From Chloroflexota bacterium (GTDB lineage: Bacteria; Chloroflexota; Limnocylindria; Limnocylindrales; CSP1-4): 35,622 nucleotides of DNA. A program made the position numbers and the translations under genes. Shown one piece after another: positions 27,126 to 34,704 of the stretch; the stretch's first letter is position 1; each line of letters starts with the position of its first letter. The stretch lies in contig JAJYLZ010000035.1 in the NCBI GenBank assembly GCA_021787395.1, forward strand, positions 1 to 35,622, read 5' to 3'. The notes under the pieces were generated by a model. It ran no database searches. It was not told the DNA's origin and worked only from the letters and a program-made list of their open reading frames with translations.

Positions 27126-27824
27126 CTACGGGGCGGTGGTGGCCGGCGGCTGGAGCTGGTAGCTGGTCGGCGGCTGCGGGCTGGCGGTCGGCGACGGCAC
27201 CGCCGGCGGGGACGGCGTGCTGAACAGGTAGTCGAACTCCGGGCCGTTGTGGCAGATCCAGCAGTTGTCGCCCCGGTTGGCCATGTCGGACGGCAGCGGC
27301 GCGTGCTGAGTCGGGTTGTGGCAGTCGGTGCACGCCTCGCCCGTCATGTGCTCGGGCCGCATCGGCATCTGGCTCATCGAGGTCAGGTTGGGGTTCTCCT
27401 GGTGGCAGATGAGGCAGTCGTTGGCGTGCAGGCTCGAGTGGCCGGGCGCGGTCTTCACGAGGCCGGTCGGGTTGTGGCAGGCGGTGCAGTTCGCGAACCC
27501 CTTCAGCGGGTGGCCGAGGTAGGGGATCGGCTTCACGCCGACCCCGCCGGTCGCGATGGTGTGGCACGCCATGCAGTCGGCGTCGGCGGGGATCGCGACG
27601 CCGATCGGCGACAGCGCCATGGCGGACGTCGCGCTCGCCGACGGGGCGGGCGATCCGGCCGCTGAACTCGGCGTGGCCGGGCTCGCCGACGGCGTCGCCG
27701 CCGAGGAGGCCCCGAGCATGTCGGGCAGGGCCACCGTGGCCAGGAAGCCGCCCACGACGAGGATGCCGACCAGGAGCGCTGTGAACGTCACCGGGAAGGC
27801 GAGGCGCGTGAGCGTGCGCCGCAT
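27126..27824 (-). CDS. Membrane-anchored pentaheme cytochrome c
   Basis: 232 residues. An uncleaved-looking N-terminal helix (about 7-33) anchors it, followed by a 45-residue Ser/Ala/Pro linker and a heme domain with five CxxCH sites: C84-H88, C113-H117, C137-H141, C165-H169 and C188-H192. Extra His residues (GHPLKG, GHSSLH, EHMTG, QHAPLP) before or between them could be sixth ligands, as in NrfB/NapC-like small multihemes. A Pro/Ser-rich tail follows. It should pass electrons on the outer face of the membrane. ATG at 27824 overlaps the NrfD stop (TGATG). Last gene of the operon; it has no sign of a substrate site and probably relays electrons for, or from, the NrfD-FeS module. Confidence 0.92.
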   Translation of the reverse strand: MRRTLTRLAFPVTFTALLVGILVVGGFLATVALPDMLGASSAATPSASPATPSSAAGSPAPSASATSAMALSPIGVAIPADADCMACHTIATGGVGVKPIPYLGHPLKGFANCTACHNPTGLVKTAPGHSSLHANDCLICHQENPNLTSMSQMPMRPEHMTGEACTDCHNPTQHAPLPSDMANRGDNCWICHNGPEFDYLFSTPSPPAVPSPTASPQPPTSYQLQPPATTAP

Positions 27825-29281
27825 CAACGCGCCTCCTGGCCGTCGGCCGAGGACGCCTGGGCCGGGACCGTCGCGGACTCGTCGGGTGCTCGCGCGGGCG
27901 CCGCCTCTGCGAGGCCGAGGTCGGCCGCGGCGAGGTCAGCCGTGGCGAGGTCGGCCGCGCCGGCACCCCCAGCCGCCGCGCCTGCAGGCGCCGACGCTGG
28001 CGCGGCATCGTGATCGTGGTCGTCGTGGTGCTTGAGCCAGGGCCACGGCCAGAACACGTGCACGTCGCCCTCGCCCATCGGCACGTACCGCTCCACCAGC
28101 GAGTACACCATCGCCATGAACGCCGCGGCGCCGACGAGGATGCCGATCTCGACCGGCGACGGCCAGTAGTGCACGTACGGGTAGGCCACGGTGCCGGCCA
28201 TCGTGGTGCGGGGGACGAGCTCGCCCGCCACCACGAACAGCGTCCGGTCGATGAAGATGCCCGCCAGCGAGAGGATCGCCGCCAGGCCGGTGAACGCCGG
28301 CGTGCGGAACCGCGGCAGGGCGAGGATGGCCAGCGGCGCGACGAGGCCGAGGGCGACGCGGCCGCCCCAGAACAGCGGCGCAAGCGGCCCGGCGACCAGC
28401 GCGACGGTGGACGGGCGGAGGTCCGGCACGCTGCTGGTCAGGCCGTCGGCGACCTGGCGGGCGATCAGCGCCGCCACCACGATCAGCCCGCCGGCGAGCA
28501 GGATGCGCACCGACCCGAGCGCGAGCCCGGAGACCGGCCAGGCGTCGAGCTTGTACCGGTTCACCGCCCAGAAGACGATGCCCAGCAGGGCGACACCGCC
28601 CACGAACGCCGAGGCGACCATGAGCACCGGCGTGAACACCCCGAACCAGAACGGCTTCGCGGCGAGCACCCCGAACACCGCGCCCAGCGTGGTGGGGGCG
28701 CACACGCCGATGCCGGCCGCCGCCGTGCACGCGTACTTGTGGATGATCGGGTGGGGCGTGAACAGCGTCCACACCTCGACGATCAGGACGACGAGGTACG
28801 CGCCGTAGAAGACGCCCATCCACCACATCGGCGACGAGGGGGCGATCACCAGCACCGCCCCGAAGACCATGCGGATCGGGTAGGCCAGCTCGAGCGCGAT
28901 GACGCCGAACGCCGTGGTCAGCGACAGCAGCGCCAGCACCGCGTGCCGCTTCTCGAACGGCAGGAACCGCTCGATGCCGAACACCGTGCCCAGCGACGAG
29001 GCGAGGCACAGGCCGCTGGTCATGATCGCGAAGAACACGTAGCCCACGATGAGCATGCCCCACTCAGCCGAGGGGGACGTGCCCATGACCTCCCAGCCGG
29101 GCGGCAGGGCCAGCAGGGCGCAGACCGCGCCGATGGCCAGTCCGGCCGAGAGCAGCGCGTACCACACCCGGGTCGCGATCGACATCGAGTCGATCTCGCG
29201 CGCGACGGCGTTGCGCATGGCGGTGGGCGTGGCCGGCACGGCCACCTTGCCCAGGTAGAGCGTGCTGTCGATGACCTGCAT
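27824..29281 (-). CDS. nrfD: NrfD/PsrC-like quinone-site membrane subunit
   Basis: 485 residues, with about nine or ten membrane helices (about 35-410), the NrfD/PsrC fold that exchanges electrons and protons with the quinone pool. Charged and polar residues inside helices (ELAYPIRMVFG, EVWTLF) resemble the quinol-binding region of the family. The C-terminal 75 residues are soluble, with a His/Asp cluster (KHHDDHDHD) followed by a long Ala/Asp/Glu-rich stretch not usual in NrfD. Starts three bases after the ferredoxin stop and overlaps the cytochrome start, so stoichiometric production with both is expected. The tail could bind metal or partner protein. Confidence 0.92.
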   Translation of the reverse strand: MQVIDSTLYLGKVAVPATPTAMRNAVAREIDSMSIATRVWYALLSAGLAIGAVCALLALPPGWEVMGTSPSAEWGMLIVGYVFFAIMTSGLCLASSLGTVFGIERFLPFEKRHAVLALLSLTTAFGVIALELAYPIRMVFGAVLVIAPSSPMWWMGVFYGAYLVVLIVEVWTLFTPHPIIHKYACTAAAGIGVCAPTTLGAVFGVLAAKPFWFGVFTPVLMVASAFVGGVALLGIVFWAVNRYKLDAWPVSGLALGSVRILLAGGLIVVAALIARQVADGLTSSVPDLRPSTVALVAGPLAPLFWGGRVALGLVAPLAILALPRFRTPAFTGLAAILSLAGIFIDRTLFVVAGELVPRTTMAGTVAYPYVHYWPSPVEIGILVGAAAFMAMVYSLVERYVPMGEGDVHVFWPWPWLKHHDDHDHDAAPASAPAGAAAGGAGAADLATADLAAADLGLAEAAPARAPDESATVPAQASSADGQEAR

Positions 29282-29284
29282 CGC

Positions 29285-30229
29285 TCAGGCCTCCTGGAGG
29301 ACAGGCCCGAGGTACAGCACGCGCGGGGCCGTGCCGTATTCCGGGTGGAGTGGTTGGGCGCCCGCGGCCAGGGCTGCGGTGCGGATGTCGTCGTTCGGGT
29401 CGTTCGCGTCGCCGAAGCGGCGCGCGCCGACTGGGCAGATCTCGACGCAGGCGGGCTTGTGGCCGTTGTTGATGCGGTGGTAGCACCACGTGCACTTGTC
29501 GGCCACGCCCGGCATGCTGGCCGGCGTGTCCTCGTCGGCCGGGGTGATGTAGCGCGCGCCGTACGGGCAGGAGACCACGCAGAAGCCGCACCCGATGCAC
29601 CGGCGGGCGTCGACGAGGACGATCCCGTCCTCGGTCTTGTAGGTCGCGCTCACCGGGCAGACCGCCGTGCACGGGCTGTCGGCGCACTGCATGCACAGGC
29701 GCGGCTCGAAGAACGCCGAGCCCACCGGCTTGCCCGCCGCGCCGGGGGCCGTAGACTCGGGCGGGAAGCCATTGATGCCGGCGTCGGGGGAGTCCACGTA
29801 GAGGGTGCCGTCGGTGGTCTCGACGTGCCGCTCCACCCAGGTGCGGGTGAACTCGGACGACTCCGGGACGTGGTTCTCCTCCTTGCACGCGACCACGCAC
29901 AGGCCGCAGCCGATGCACCTGCCCGTGTCCACCACGAAGGTCCACGCCTTCGTCTTGGGGTTGTAGTCGGGGATCAGCGGCGAGACGGTGTCCTCGGCGC
30001 TGATGAACACCGGGAACAGGTGGCCAAGCACGGCGGCGCCCGCCACGCCGCCCGCGACGGAGAGGCCGAAGCCGAGGAACGCGCGCCGGGTGAGCGACGC
30101 CTGCCCGACCTCGGTCGCGATGTCCGCGAGCGGGACGAGCACGGCATCGCCGGGGGCCGGGTCCGCAGCCGGGGCTGCCGGGCCGCCGGCGGGCTCTCTG
30201 GCGGGGGAGGGATCGAGCGGCTCGGTCAC
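29285..30229 (-). CDS. nrfC: Tat-exported four-cluster ferredoxin (NrfC/PsrB/DmsB-like)
   Basis: 314 residues. A 45-residue Pro/Ala lead comes before the twin-arginine signal TRRAFLGF (R48-R49) and a hydrophobic stretch (50-77), so the domain is exported folded. Sixteen Cys form four [4Fe-4S] sites: C105-108-111-115, C179-182-187-191, C211-214-217-221 and C246-249-261-265, the NrfC/DmsB pattern. It should carry electrons between the NrfD quinone site and a cytochrome or catalytic subunit. The GTG start overlaps the hexaheme cytochrome stop (GTGA). No Mo-bisMGD catalytic subunit is present in the operon, which is unusual for a ferredoxin of this group. Confidence 0.94.
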   Translation of the reverse strand: MTEPLDPSPAREPAGGPAAPAADPAPGDAVLVPLADIATEVGQASLTRRAFLGFGLSVAGGVAGAAVLGHLFPVFISAEDTVSPLIPDYNPKTKAWTFVVDTGRCIGCGLCVVACKEENHVPESSEFTRTWVERHVETTDGTLYVDSPDAGINGFPPESTAPGAAGKPVGSAFFEPRLCMQCADSPCTAVCPVSATYKTEDGIVLVDARRCIGCGFCVVSCPYGARYITPADEDTPASMPGVADKCTWCYHRINNGHKPACVEICPVGARRFGDANDPNDDIRTAALAAGAQPLHPEYGTAPRVLYLGPVLQEA

Positions 30230-30975
30230 TTGGCCACCTCGCTGGGGCTCGGCTGGCCGCTCGCCTGCGGCGCTGGGCTGACCGGCGGGACGCTGACGCC
30301 GGGGACGGTGAGCTGGTCGGGCCCGCGTCCTGCCGCGTGGCACTGGAGGCACTCCTGGTCGGTGAGCAGGCCGGTCGGGTGCCGCTCGTTGCGGGCCTTG
30401 AAGCCGTCCGGGCCGTGGCAGGTCAGGCACGGCGGCAAGTTGGCCAGCGGGTGCGTGACGACGGGCGGTCGCTGGGCGATCGTGGTGTGCGGGTCGTGGC
30501 ACTGGAGGCACTGGCCCACGTAGTGGTTGGCCGGGACGATCGTGTTGAAGCCGGCCGGCCGGCCCTCCGCCGCCGCGTGGCAGCGGATGCACACCTCGTC
30601 GGTGGGGACCTTGATCATCACGTCGGACTTGGAGGCGTTCTCGCCCGCCTCGACGTGCGCCAGCAGGGCGCCGTGGCAGCTCTGGCAGCCGATCTCGGCG
30701 TGGGCGTTGCTGGCCAGCCGGTCGGCCTCGGTGCTGTGGCACTTGAGGCACGCGGAGGAGTCCGCGAAGGTCATCGGTAGGGTGGCCCACTGCTTGGCGT
30801 TGCTGTCGCGGTGGAGCGCGAAGTCGAGGTACGGGTTCCAGGCCATTGCCGCGCCCGCGAAGATGGCGACGGCGAGGACGGCCGCGCCGCCGAGGACGAC
30901 GACGCCGGCGACCAGCCGCCCGCGGCGCGTGCGGGGGCGGACGGATTCCCAGAAGCGGCGGATCTTGGTTCTCAT
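30226..30975 (-). CDS. Membrane-anchored hexaheme cytochrome c
   Basis: 249 residues. A short basic lead, one membrane helix (about 20-45, ending GAAMAW) and six heme sites: C76-H80, C97-H101, C129-H133, C156-H160, C183-H187 and C209-H213. Candidate distal His are in SNAH, HVEAGE, ANHYVG, DPH, THPLAN and ERHPTG. A Pro/Ser tail ends the protein. The layout resembles QrcA (six hemes) or ActA-type cytochromes; it should sit outside and exchange electrons with the NrfC-like ferredoxin. ATG overlaps the regulator stop (ATGA, 30972-30975). Confidence 0.93.
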   Translation of the reverse strand: MRTKIRRFWESVRPRTRRGRLVAGVVVLGGAAVLAVAIFAGAAMAWNPYLDFALHRDSNAKQWATLPMTFADSSACLKCHSTEADRLASNAHAEIGCQSCHGALLAHVEAGENASKSDVMIKVPTDEVCIRCHAAAEGRPAGFNTIVPANHYVGQCLQCHDPHTTIAQRPPVVTHPLANLPPCLTCHGPDGFKARNERHPTGLLTDQECLQCHAAGRGPDQLTVPGVSVPPVSPAPQASGQPSPSEVAK

Positions 30976-31685
30976 AGCACGGACGGGTTCAGCAGCCCGC
31001 GCCGGACCGTGTACCGCAGGAGCTCGACACGATCGTGCAGGCCCAGCTTCTCCATGAGGTTGGCGCGGTTGTAGTGGACGGTCTGCTCGGACAGGTGCAG
31101 CGACCGGGCGATGTCCCGGTTCGTGTGGCCCATGGCGGCCAGGAGCAGGATCTGGCGCTCCCGGTCCGTGAGCTGCTCGTACGGATCGTCGGCGGCGACC
31201 GGCGCGTGGCGGACGTAGGTGTCCACCATCCGGGTCACGATCGCGGGGCTGACGTAGGTGTGGCCAGCGGCCACGGCCCGGACCGCGGACACGACGTCGT
31301 CGGCGAGCGCCTCGCGGGTCAGGAACCCGTTGGCACCGGCCTTCAGGGCGATGGCGAACTGCTCGTTCGCGCACCGGCAGTCGAGGGCGACGATCTTGGC
31401 GCCGGGCGCCGCGGAGCGGACCTGGTCGATCGGCTCGGCGGGCCCCGCGCCCGCCGTCGAGAGCAGCTCGTACTCCAGGATGATCACGTCGGGGCTCGCA
31501 GCGCGCGCCTGGGGGAGGATGGCGTCGCGGCTCGTCGCCTCGACGACGACGGTCATGTCGCGCTCCTTGTCGATGACCGCGCGGAACGCGGCGCTCAGCA
31601 TCGGGAAGTCGACAATGGCCAGCATCACCTCGATCGGGACGGCGTCACCGGGCATGCCGAGCGGGTGCTCCCGGGCGGCCGTCAC
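30972..31685 (-). CDS. NarL/LuxR-family regulator with degenerate receiver domain
   Basis: 237 residues, first gene of the operon with the multiheme/NrfD genes, so it probably controls its own operon. The C-terminal LuxR helix-turn-helix is canonical (170-232; LTDRERQILLLAAMGHTNRD). The N-terminal domain (18-140) is a response-regulator receiver fold, but its key residues have changed: first acidic Asp to V25, phosphoacceptor position in VIILEYEL is E71 rather than Asp, the Thr/Ser position is D102 and the Lys position after GANGF is R124. A Glu at the acceptor site can mimic phosphorylation, so the protein may be constitutively active or respond to another signal. No histidine kinase is adjacent. 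The GTG at 31685 has a strong ribosome site (GGAGGGGG). Confidence 0.9.
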   Translation of the reverse strand: MTAAREHPLGMPGDAVPIEVMLAIVDFPMLSAAFRAVIDKERDMTVVVEATSRDAILPQARAASPDVIILEYELLSTAGAGPAEPIDQVRSAAPGAKIVALDCRCANEQFAIALKAGANGFLTREALADDVVSAVRAVAAGHTYVSPAIVTRMVDTYVRHAPVAADDPYEQLTDRERQILLLAAMGHTNRDIARSLHLSEQTVHYNRANLMEKLGLHDRVELLRYTVRRGLLNPSVL

Positions 31686-31744
31686 GGGACACCCCCTCCA
31701 CGACGCTTCCTCGATCCCTCGCCCACCATCGCTCCCACTCCCGA

Positions 31745-31789
31745 ATGTCGGTCGATATCAATCCGACATCCGTCATGGTCGGGCGACAT
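31745..31789 (-). promoter_or_regulatory. Operator-like inverted repeat with a third half-site
   Basis: ATGTCGG (31745-31751) and CCGACAT (31763-31769) are perfect inverted arms with an 11-base centre containing GATATC. A third half-site, GCGACAT (31783-31789), lies 20 bp on in the same direction. The set is 60-104 bases upstream of the regulator GTG. LuxR-type HTH proteins bind such 7-bp arms, so autoregulation is a reasonable hypothesis. Confidence 0.5.
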
Positions 31790-32071
31790 CCCCGCCCTCC
31801 GTCAGACACGCTCGGCTGGAGCGGGAGGCCCACGCGGTTCGAAGATGGCCGACGCAGATAGGCGCGATCGCCACCGAGGTCCCCAATGCCGACGCGCGTC
31901 GGCGCTCCACCCCACGGCCGTTGCCCGCGCTCCCACGTCCGTGGGCTGGGCGCCGGGAGGTCTCATGCCCGCCACGAGGGACCTGCCTGCGCCGGATGCC
32001 GAGCCGGCTCCTCCCCCCGGCGGATGGACGGGCCGGATGGCCGATTTCTGCACGATCTGGCGGTTGACCGC

Positions 32072-32077
32072 TATCCT
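32072..32077 (+). promoter_or_regulatory. -10 element of a leaderless promoter for the cysteine leader ORF
   Basis: TATCCT, then six bases (GCGCCT), then the ATG at 32084. This is the spacing expected when the first transcribed base is the A of ATG. TTGACC lies immediately upstream but too close to serve as a -35. Confidence 0.5.
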
Positions 32078-32083
32078 GCGCCT

Positions 32084-32176
32084 ATGACGACCCGCACCCG
32101 CCGCTCCGCCCGCGGCGCCTGCTGCTCCTGTCCCCGGCGAGCGCCGGCAGGGAGCTCGGCCTCGGTCGCCCACTAG
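32084..32176 (+). CDS. Cysteine-rich leader peptide upstream of cysE
   Basis: A 30-codon [23 protein letters not shown], then ten residues to the stop TAG at 32174-32176. Three Cys codons in four positions (TGC TGC TCC TGT, 32120-32131) are striking in a peptide this short, located 151 bp before cysE. It has no ribosome site but a leaderless-type -10. Polycysteine leaderless ORFs that attenuate downstream genes according to cysteine supply are known from mycobacteria; position, composition and promoter all match that design here. Ribosome slowing at the Cys codons when cysteine is scarce would be the sensor. Not proven: the ORF could be chance, though the coincidence with cysE-cysK makes that less likely. 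Confidence 0.6.
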   Translation: MTTRTRRSARGACCSCPRRAPAGSSASVAH

Positions 32177-32193
32177 GCGTCCGCCGCTCCGCC

Positions 32194-32327
32194 GGCCTCG
32201 CAGGCCCCACCCGCGCCGTGCGGGTGCCCCGCTGGCGCGTCCCGTTCCCGGTGCCATCCCCGCGGAGGTCCCGTGCCCGCGTCCCGTCCGACCCGTCGTC
32301 ATCCAACCCGCTGAGCCTGGAGAGGCC
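32194..32327 (+). promoter_or_regulatory. Leader-cysE spacer with alternative RNA pairings
   Basis: GGCCT (32194-32198) can pair with AGGCC (32202-32206) as a small hairpin, and a seven-bp hairpin follows (CACCCGC 32208-32214 with GCGGGTG 32220-32226). The same GGCCTC (32194-32199), and another GGCCTC inside the leader ORF (32158-32163), are complementary to GAGGCC (32322-32327), which includes the cysE ribosome-site end directly before the ATG. Switching between these pairings could link leader translation to cysE translation. This is by-eye pairing only. Confidence 0.35.
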
Positions 32328-33182
32328 ATGCCCAACGCCATCAACCACGACCGCGACCACGCCCTCGCCGGGGTCCTCGCCGGCGACCGCGCGGCCCACG
32401 GCCGCATCTACCCCCTCAAGCGCGACGTCGCGGCGTTCGCCGACAGCCTGCTCGGCATCCTGTTCCCGCAGCTCTCCGACGACGCCCTCGCGACCCCGGA
32501 CGACCTCGCGGCGCGCCTGGTGCTCGTGCGGCGCGACCTGCGGCGGCTCGTCGAGCCGCTCACCGGCGCGCCGACGGCCGACCAGGTCATCGCGGCGTTC
32601 GCCGACGCCCTGCCGAGGGTCCACGCCGCACTGCTCGAGGACGGCGAGGCGATCCTCGCCGGAGACCCTGCCGCCGAGTCGCTCGACGAGGTGGTCGCCG
32701 CCTACCCGGGCTTCCTCGCCATCGCCATCCACCGCCTCGCCCACGAGCTCTACGTGCTGGACGTCCCGATCCTGCCGCGGCTGCTCGCCGAGGTGGCCCA
32801 CACGCGAACCGGGATCGACATCCACCCGGGCGCCACGATCGGCCGCGGTTTCTGCATCGACCACGGCACCGGCGTGGTGGTCGGCGAGACGGCCGTCATC
32901 GGCAACAACGTCAAGCTCTACCAGGGCGTCACCCTCGGGGCGCTCTCGGTGGTCAAGGAGCTCGCGGGCCACAAGCGCCACCCGACCATCGGCGACCGCG
33001 TCGTGATCTACGCCAACGCGACCGTGCTCGGCGGCGACACCGTCGTCGGCAGCGACAGCATCGTGGGCGGCAACGTGTTCATCACGAGCTCGATCGCGCC
33101 CGGCTCGGTGCTCTACCAGACCAGCCGCTCCCGCGTCCGCCGAGCGGACGAGGGCTTCGACGGCATCGACTTCGTCATCTAG
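32328..33182 (+). CDS. cysE: Serine O-acetyltransferase
   Basis: 284 residues. Makes O-acetylserine from serine and acetyl-CoA, the committed step of cysteine synthesis, in the cytoplasm. The N-terminal half (1-150) is helical; the C-terminal half is the left-handed beta-helix of hexapeptide repeats, with [24 protein letters not shown] (about 164-187) holding the catalytic Asp-His pair, followed by [14 protein letters not shown]. The layout (long helical lead and short tail) is like EpsC/SATase of the longer bacterial type. The ATG at 32328 is preceded by GGAGAGG. A few C-terminal residues end in DFVI, an Ile terminus as CysE uses to dock into CysK. It precedes cysK by 60 bp and follows the Cys-rich leader ORF. 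Confidence 0.94.
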   Translation: MPNAINHDRDHALAGVLAGDRAAHGRIYPLKRDVAAFADSLLGILFPQLSDDALATPDDLAARLVLVRRDLRRLVEPLTGAPTADQVIAAFADALPRVHAALLEDGEAILAGDPAAESLDEVVAAYPGFLAIAIHRLAHELYVLDVPILPRLLAEVAHTRTGIDIHPGATIGRGFCIDHGTGVVVGETAVIGNNVKLYQGVTLGALSVVKELAGHKRHPTIGDRVVIYANATVLGGDTVVGSDSIVGGNVFITSSIAPGSVLYQTSRSRVRRADEGFDGIDFVI

Positions 33183-33242
33183 CAGCCCGCCTCGTCATCA
33201 ACGCGCACCACGCGCAGCGTCCCATCGATGGAGGGAACCGAC

Positions 33243-34172
33243 ATGCCCGTCAACAGCGTGCTCGAGCTCATCGGCAACACCCCGCACGTGCGGGTCAACA
33301 GGCTCTTCGACCCGCGAGTGAGCGTCTGGGTCAAGCTGGAGCGCCAGAACCCCGGCGGCTCGATCAAGGACCGGATCGCCATCGCGATGATCGAGGACGC
33401 CGAGCGGCGCGGCCTCATCGCGCCCGGCCGGACAACGGTCATCGAGCCCACCTCCGGCAACACCGGCATCGGCCTCGCCCTCGCGTGCGCGGTCAAGGGC
33501 TATCGCCTCATCGTCACGATGCCCGAGTCGATGTCGGTCGAGCGGCGCAAGCTGATGGCCGCCTACGGCGCCGAGCTCGAGCTCACCCCGCGCGAGCTGG
33601 GCACGAAGGGCGCCATCACGCGTGCCGGCGAGCTGGCCGCCGAGACCCCCGACTCCTGGGTCCCGAGCCAGTTCGACAACCCGGCCAACCCGGCCATCCA
33701 CCGCGCCACCACCGCCGAGGAGATCGCCCGGGACTTCCCGGACGGGCTGGACTACATCGTCACCGGCGTCGGCACGGGCGGCCACATCACCGGCGTCGCC
33801 GAGGTGCTCAAGCCGCGCTGGCCGGGGCTCAAGGTCTACGCCGTCGAGCCCGCGGCATCGGCCGTCCTGTCCGGCGGCGCCCCGGGCCCCCACCCGCTCC
33901 AGGGCCTCGGCGCCGGATTCGTCCCCGGGGTCATGCGGACCGATCTCCTCGACGGCGTGCTCACCGTCGAGGGCGCCGACGCGATGGGCTATGCGCGCCG
34001 CGCCGCGAAGCAGGAGGGGCTGCTCATCGGGATCTCCTCGGGTGCCGCGCTGGCCGCCGTGGCGCAGCTCCTCCCGTCCGTCCCCGACGGCTCGCGGATC
34101 CTCACCTTCAACTACGACACCGGCGAGCGCTACCTCTCGGTCGACGCCCTGTGGGCCTCGCCCGACGCCTAG
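33243..34172 (+). CDS. cysK: Cysteine synthase (O-acetylserine sulfhydrylase)
   Basis: 309 residues, PLP-dependent fold type II. Converts O-acetylserine and sulfide to cysteine. PLP lysine K42 in NPGGSIKDR, the substrate loop [11 protein letters not shown] (about 68-78), the phosphate-binding Gly loop [12 protein letters not shown] and the GISSGAAL Ser that contacts the pyridine nitrogen are all present. Normal length. The ATG at 33243 has GGAGGG eight bases upstream; the ATG at 33228 lacks a site. Together with cysE it forms a two-step cysteine operon and probably the CysE-CysK complex. A strong terminator follows. Confidence 0.95.
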   Translation: MPVNSVLELIGNTPHVRVNRLFDPRVSVWVKLERQNPGGSIKDRIAIAMIEDAERRGLIAPGRTTVIEPTSGNTGIGLALACAVKGYRLIVTMPESMSVERRKLMAAYGAELELTPRELGTKGAITRAGELAAETPDSWVPSQFDNPANPAIHRATTAEEIARDFPDGLDYIVTGVGTGGHITGVAEVLKPRWPGLKVYAVEPAASAVLSGGAPGPHPLQGLGAGFVPGVMRTDLLDGVLTVEGADAMGYARRAAKQEGLLIGISSGAALAAVAQLLPSVPDGSRILTFNYDTGERYLSVDALWASPDA

Positions 34173-34198
34173 CCTCCAGCCGCACTCGTGCCCAATAG

Positions 34199-34227
34199 GA
34201 AGGCCGGCGGGAATCCCGCCGGCCTTC
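34199..34227. terminator. Strong hairpin terminator after cysK
   Basis: GAAGGCCGGCGGG (34199-34211) pairs perfectly with 34215-34227 over an AAT loop. It lies 27 bases after the cysK stop and 49 beyond the convergent small gene, so it may serve both. Confidence 0.8.
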
Positions 34228-34275
34228 TGGTTGCAGCGGGCCGGCGGAGTCGGGCCGGCCCGGGGTGGGGGTGGA

Positions 34276-34491
34276 TCAGCCGAACCAGGTGCGCGCCTCC
34301 ACCTCGGTGACCTCGGGCATCGTGAGGATGCCGACGATGGCTTCGAACGGGAGGTTGGATCGGCGGCCCACGAGCGCCGCGACGCGGTACGGGTCGTTGC
34401 CGCAGCGGCGGAGGGCGGCCGGGTCGAGGCGTGGCCAGACGAGGAGTGCGCGTCGGCGGATCGTCTCGCCGACATCAACGTGCTCGGTCAT
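34276..34491 (-). CDS. 71-residue hypothetical protein
   Basis: A small acidic-to-neutral protein with two helical segments and a single Cys (RCGNDPYRVAALVGRRS), ending ARTWFG. ATG at 34491 has a clear ribosome site (GGAGG, seven bases upstream), which supports a real gene; its composition is protein-like, unlike the long frame that continues upstream. No signal peptide or membrane helix. I do not recognise a family. It is divergent from the secreted protease gene with about 210 bp between them. Confidence 0.6.
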   Translation of the reverse strand: MTEHVDVGETIRRRALLVWPRLDPAALRRCGNDPYRVAALVGRRSNLPFEAIVGILTMPEVTEVEARTWFG

Positions 34492-34704
34492 TGCGTACCT
34501 CCACCGCGCATGCTGCGCGCCCAGTGTTGCTGTCGCGCATCCCCCGGGTGAAGATCCGGTAACGCTGCCGATTGTGGGTCCGTTCTCATCCGTCGAGCGG
34601 GTCGGGGCCGCGCACCTGGTGCCGCCGGTCGCGGCAGCGGGGGCCGCAGCATGGCGCATCCCGGCGCACGGGCGTGATCCCCTCGGATGGCGCAGGATTC
34701 GGCG

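Larger units (their letters stand above)
31686..32083. other. 398-bp divergent control region
   Basis: No gene seen. The left part carries the operator-like inverted repeat (31745-31789) in front of the regulator gene; the right end carries the cysteine-leader promoter at 32072. The middle is GC-rich with only low-complexity frames. Confidence 0.55.

Noticed and set aside
28010-30523. Long plus-strand frame opposite the cytochrome/NrfD operon
   Set aside because: His/Arg/Gly-rich translation without a ribosome site, antisense to four strongly supported genes.
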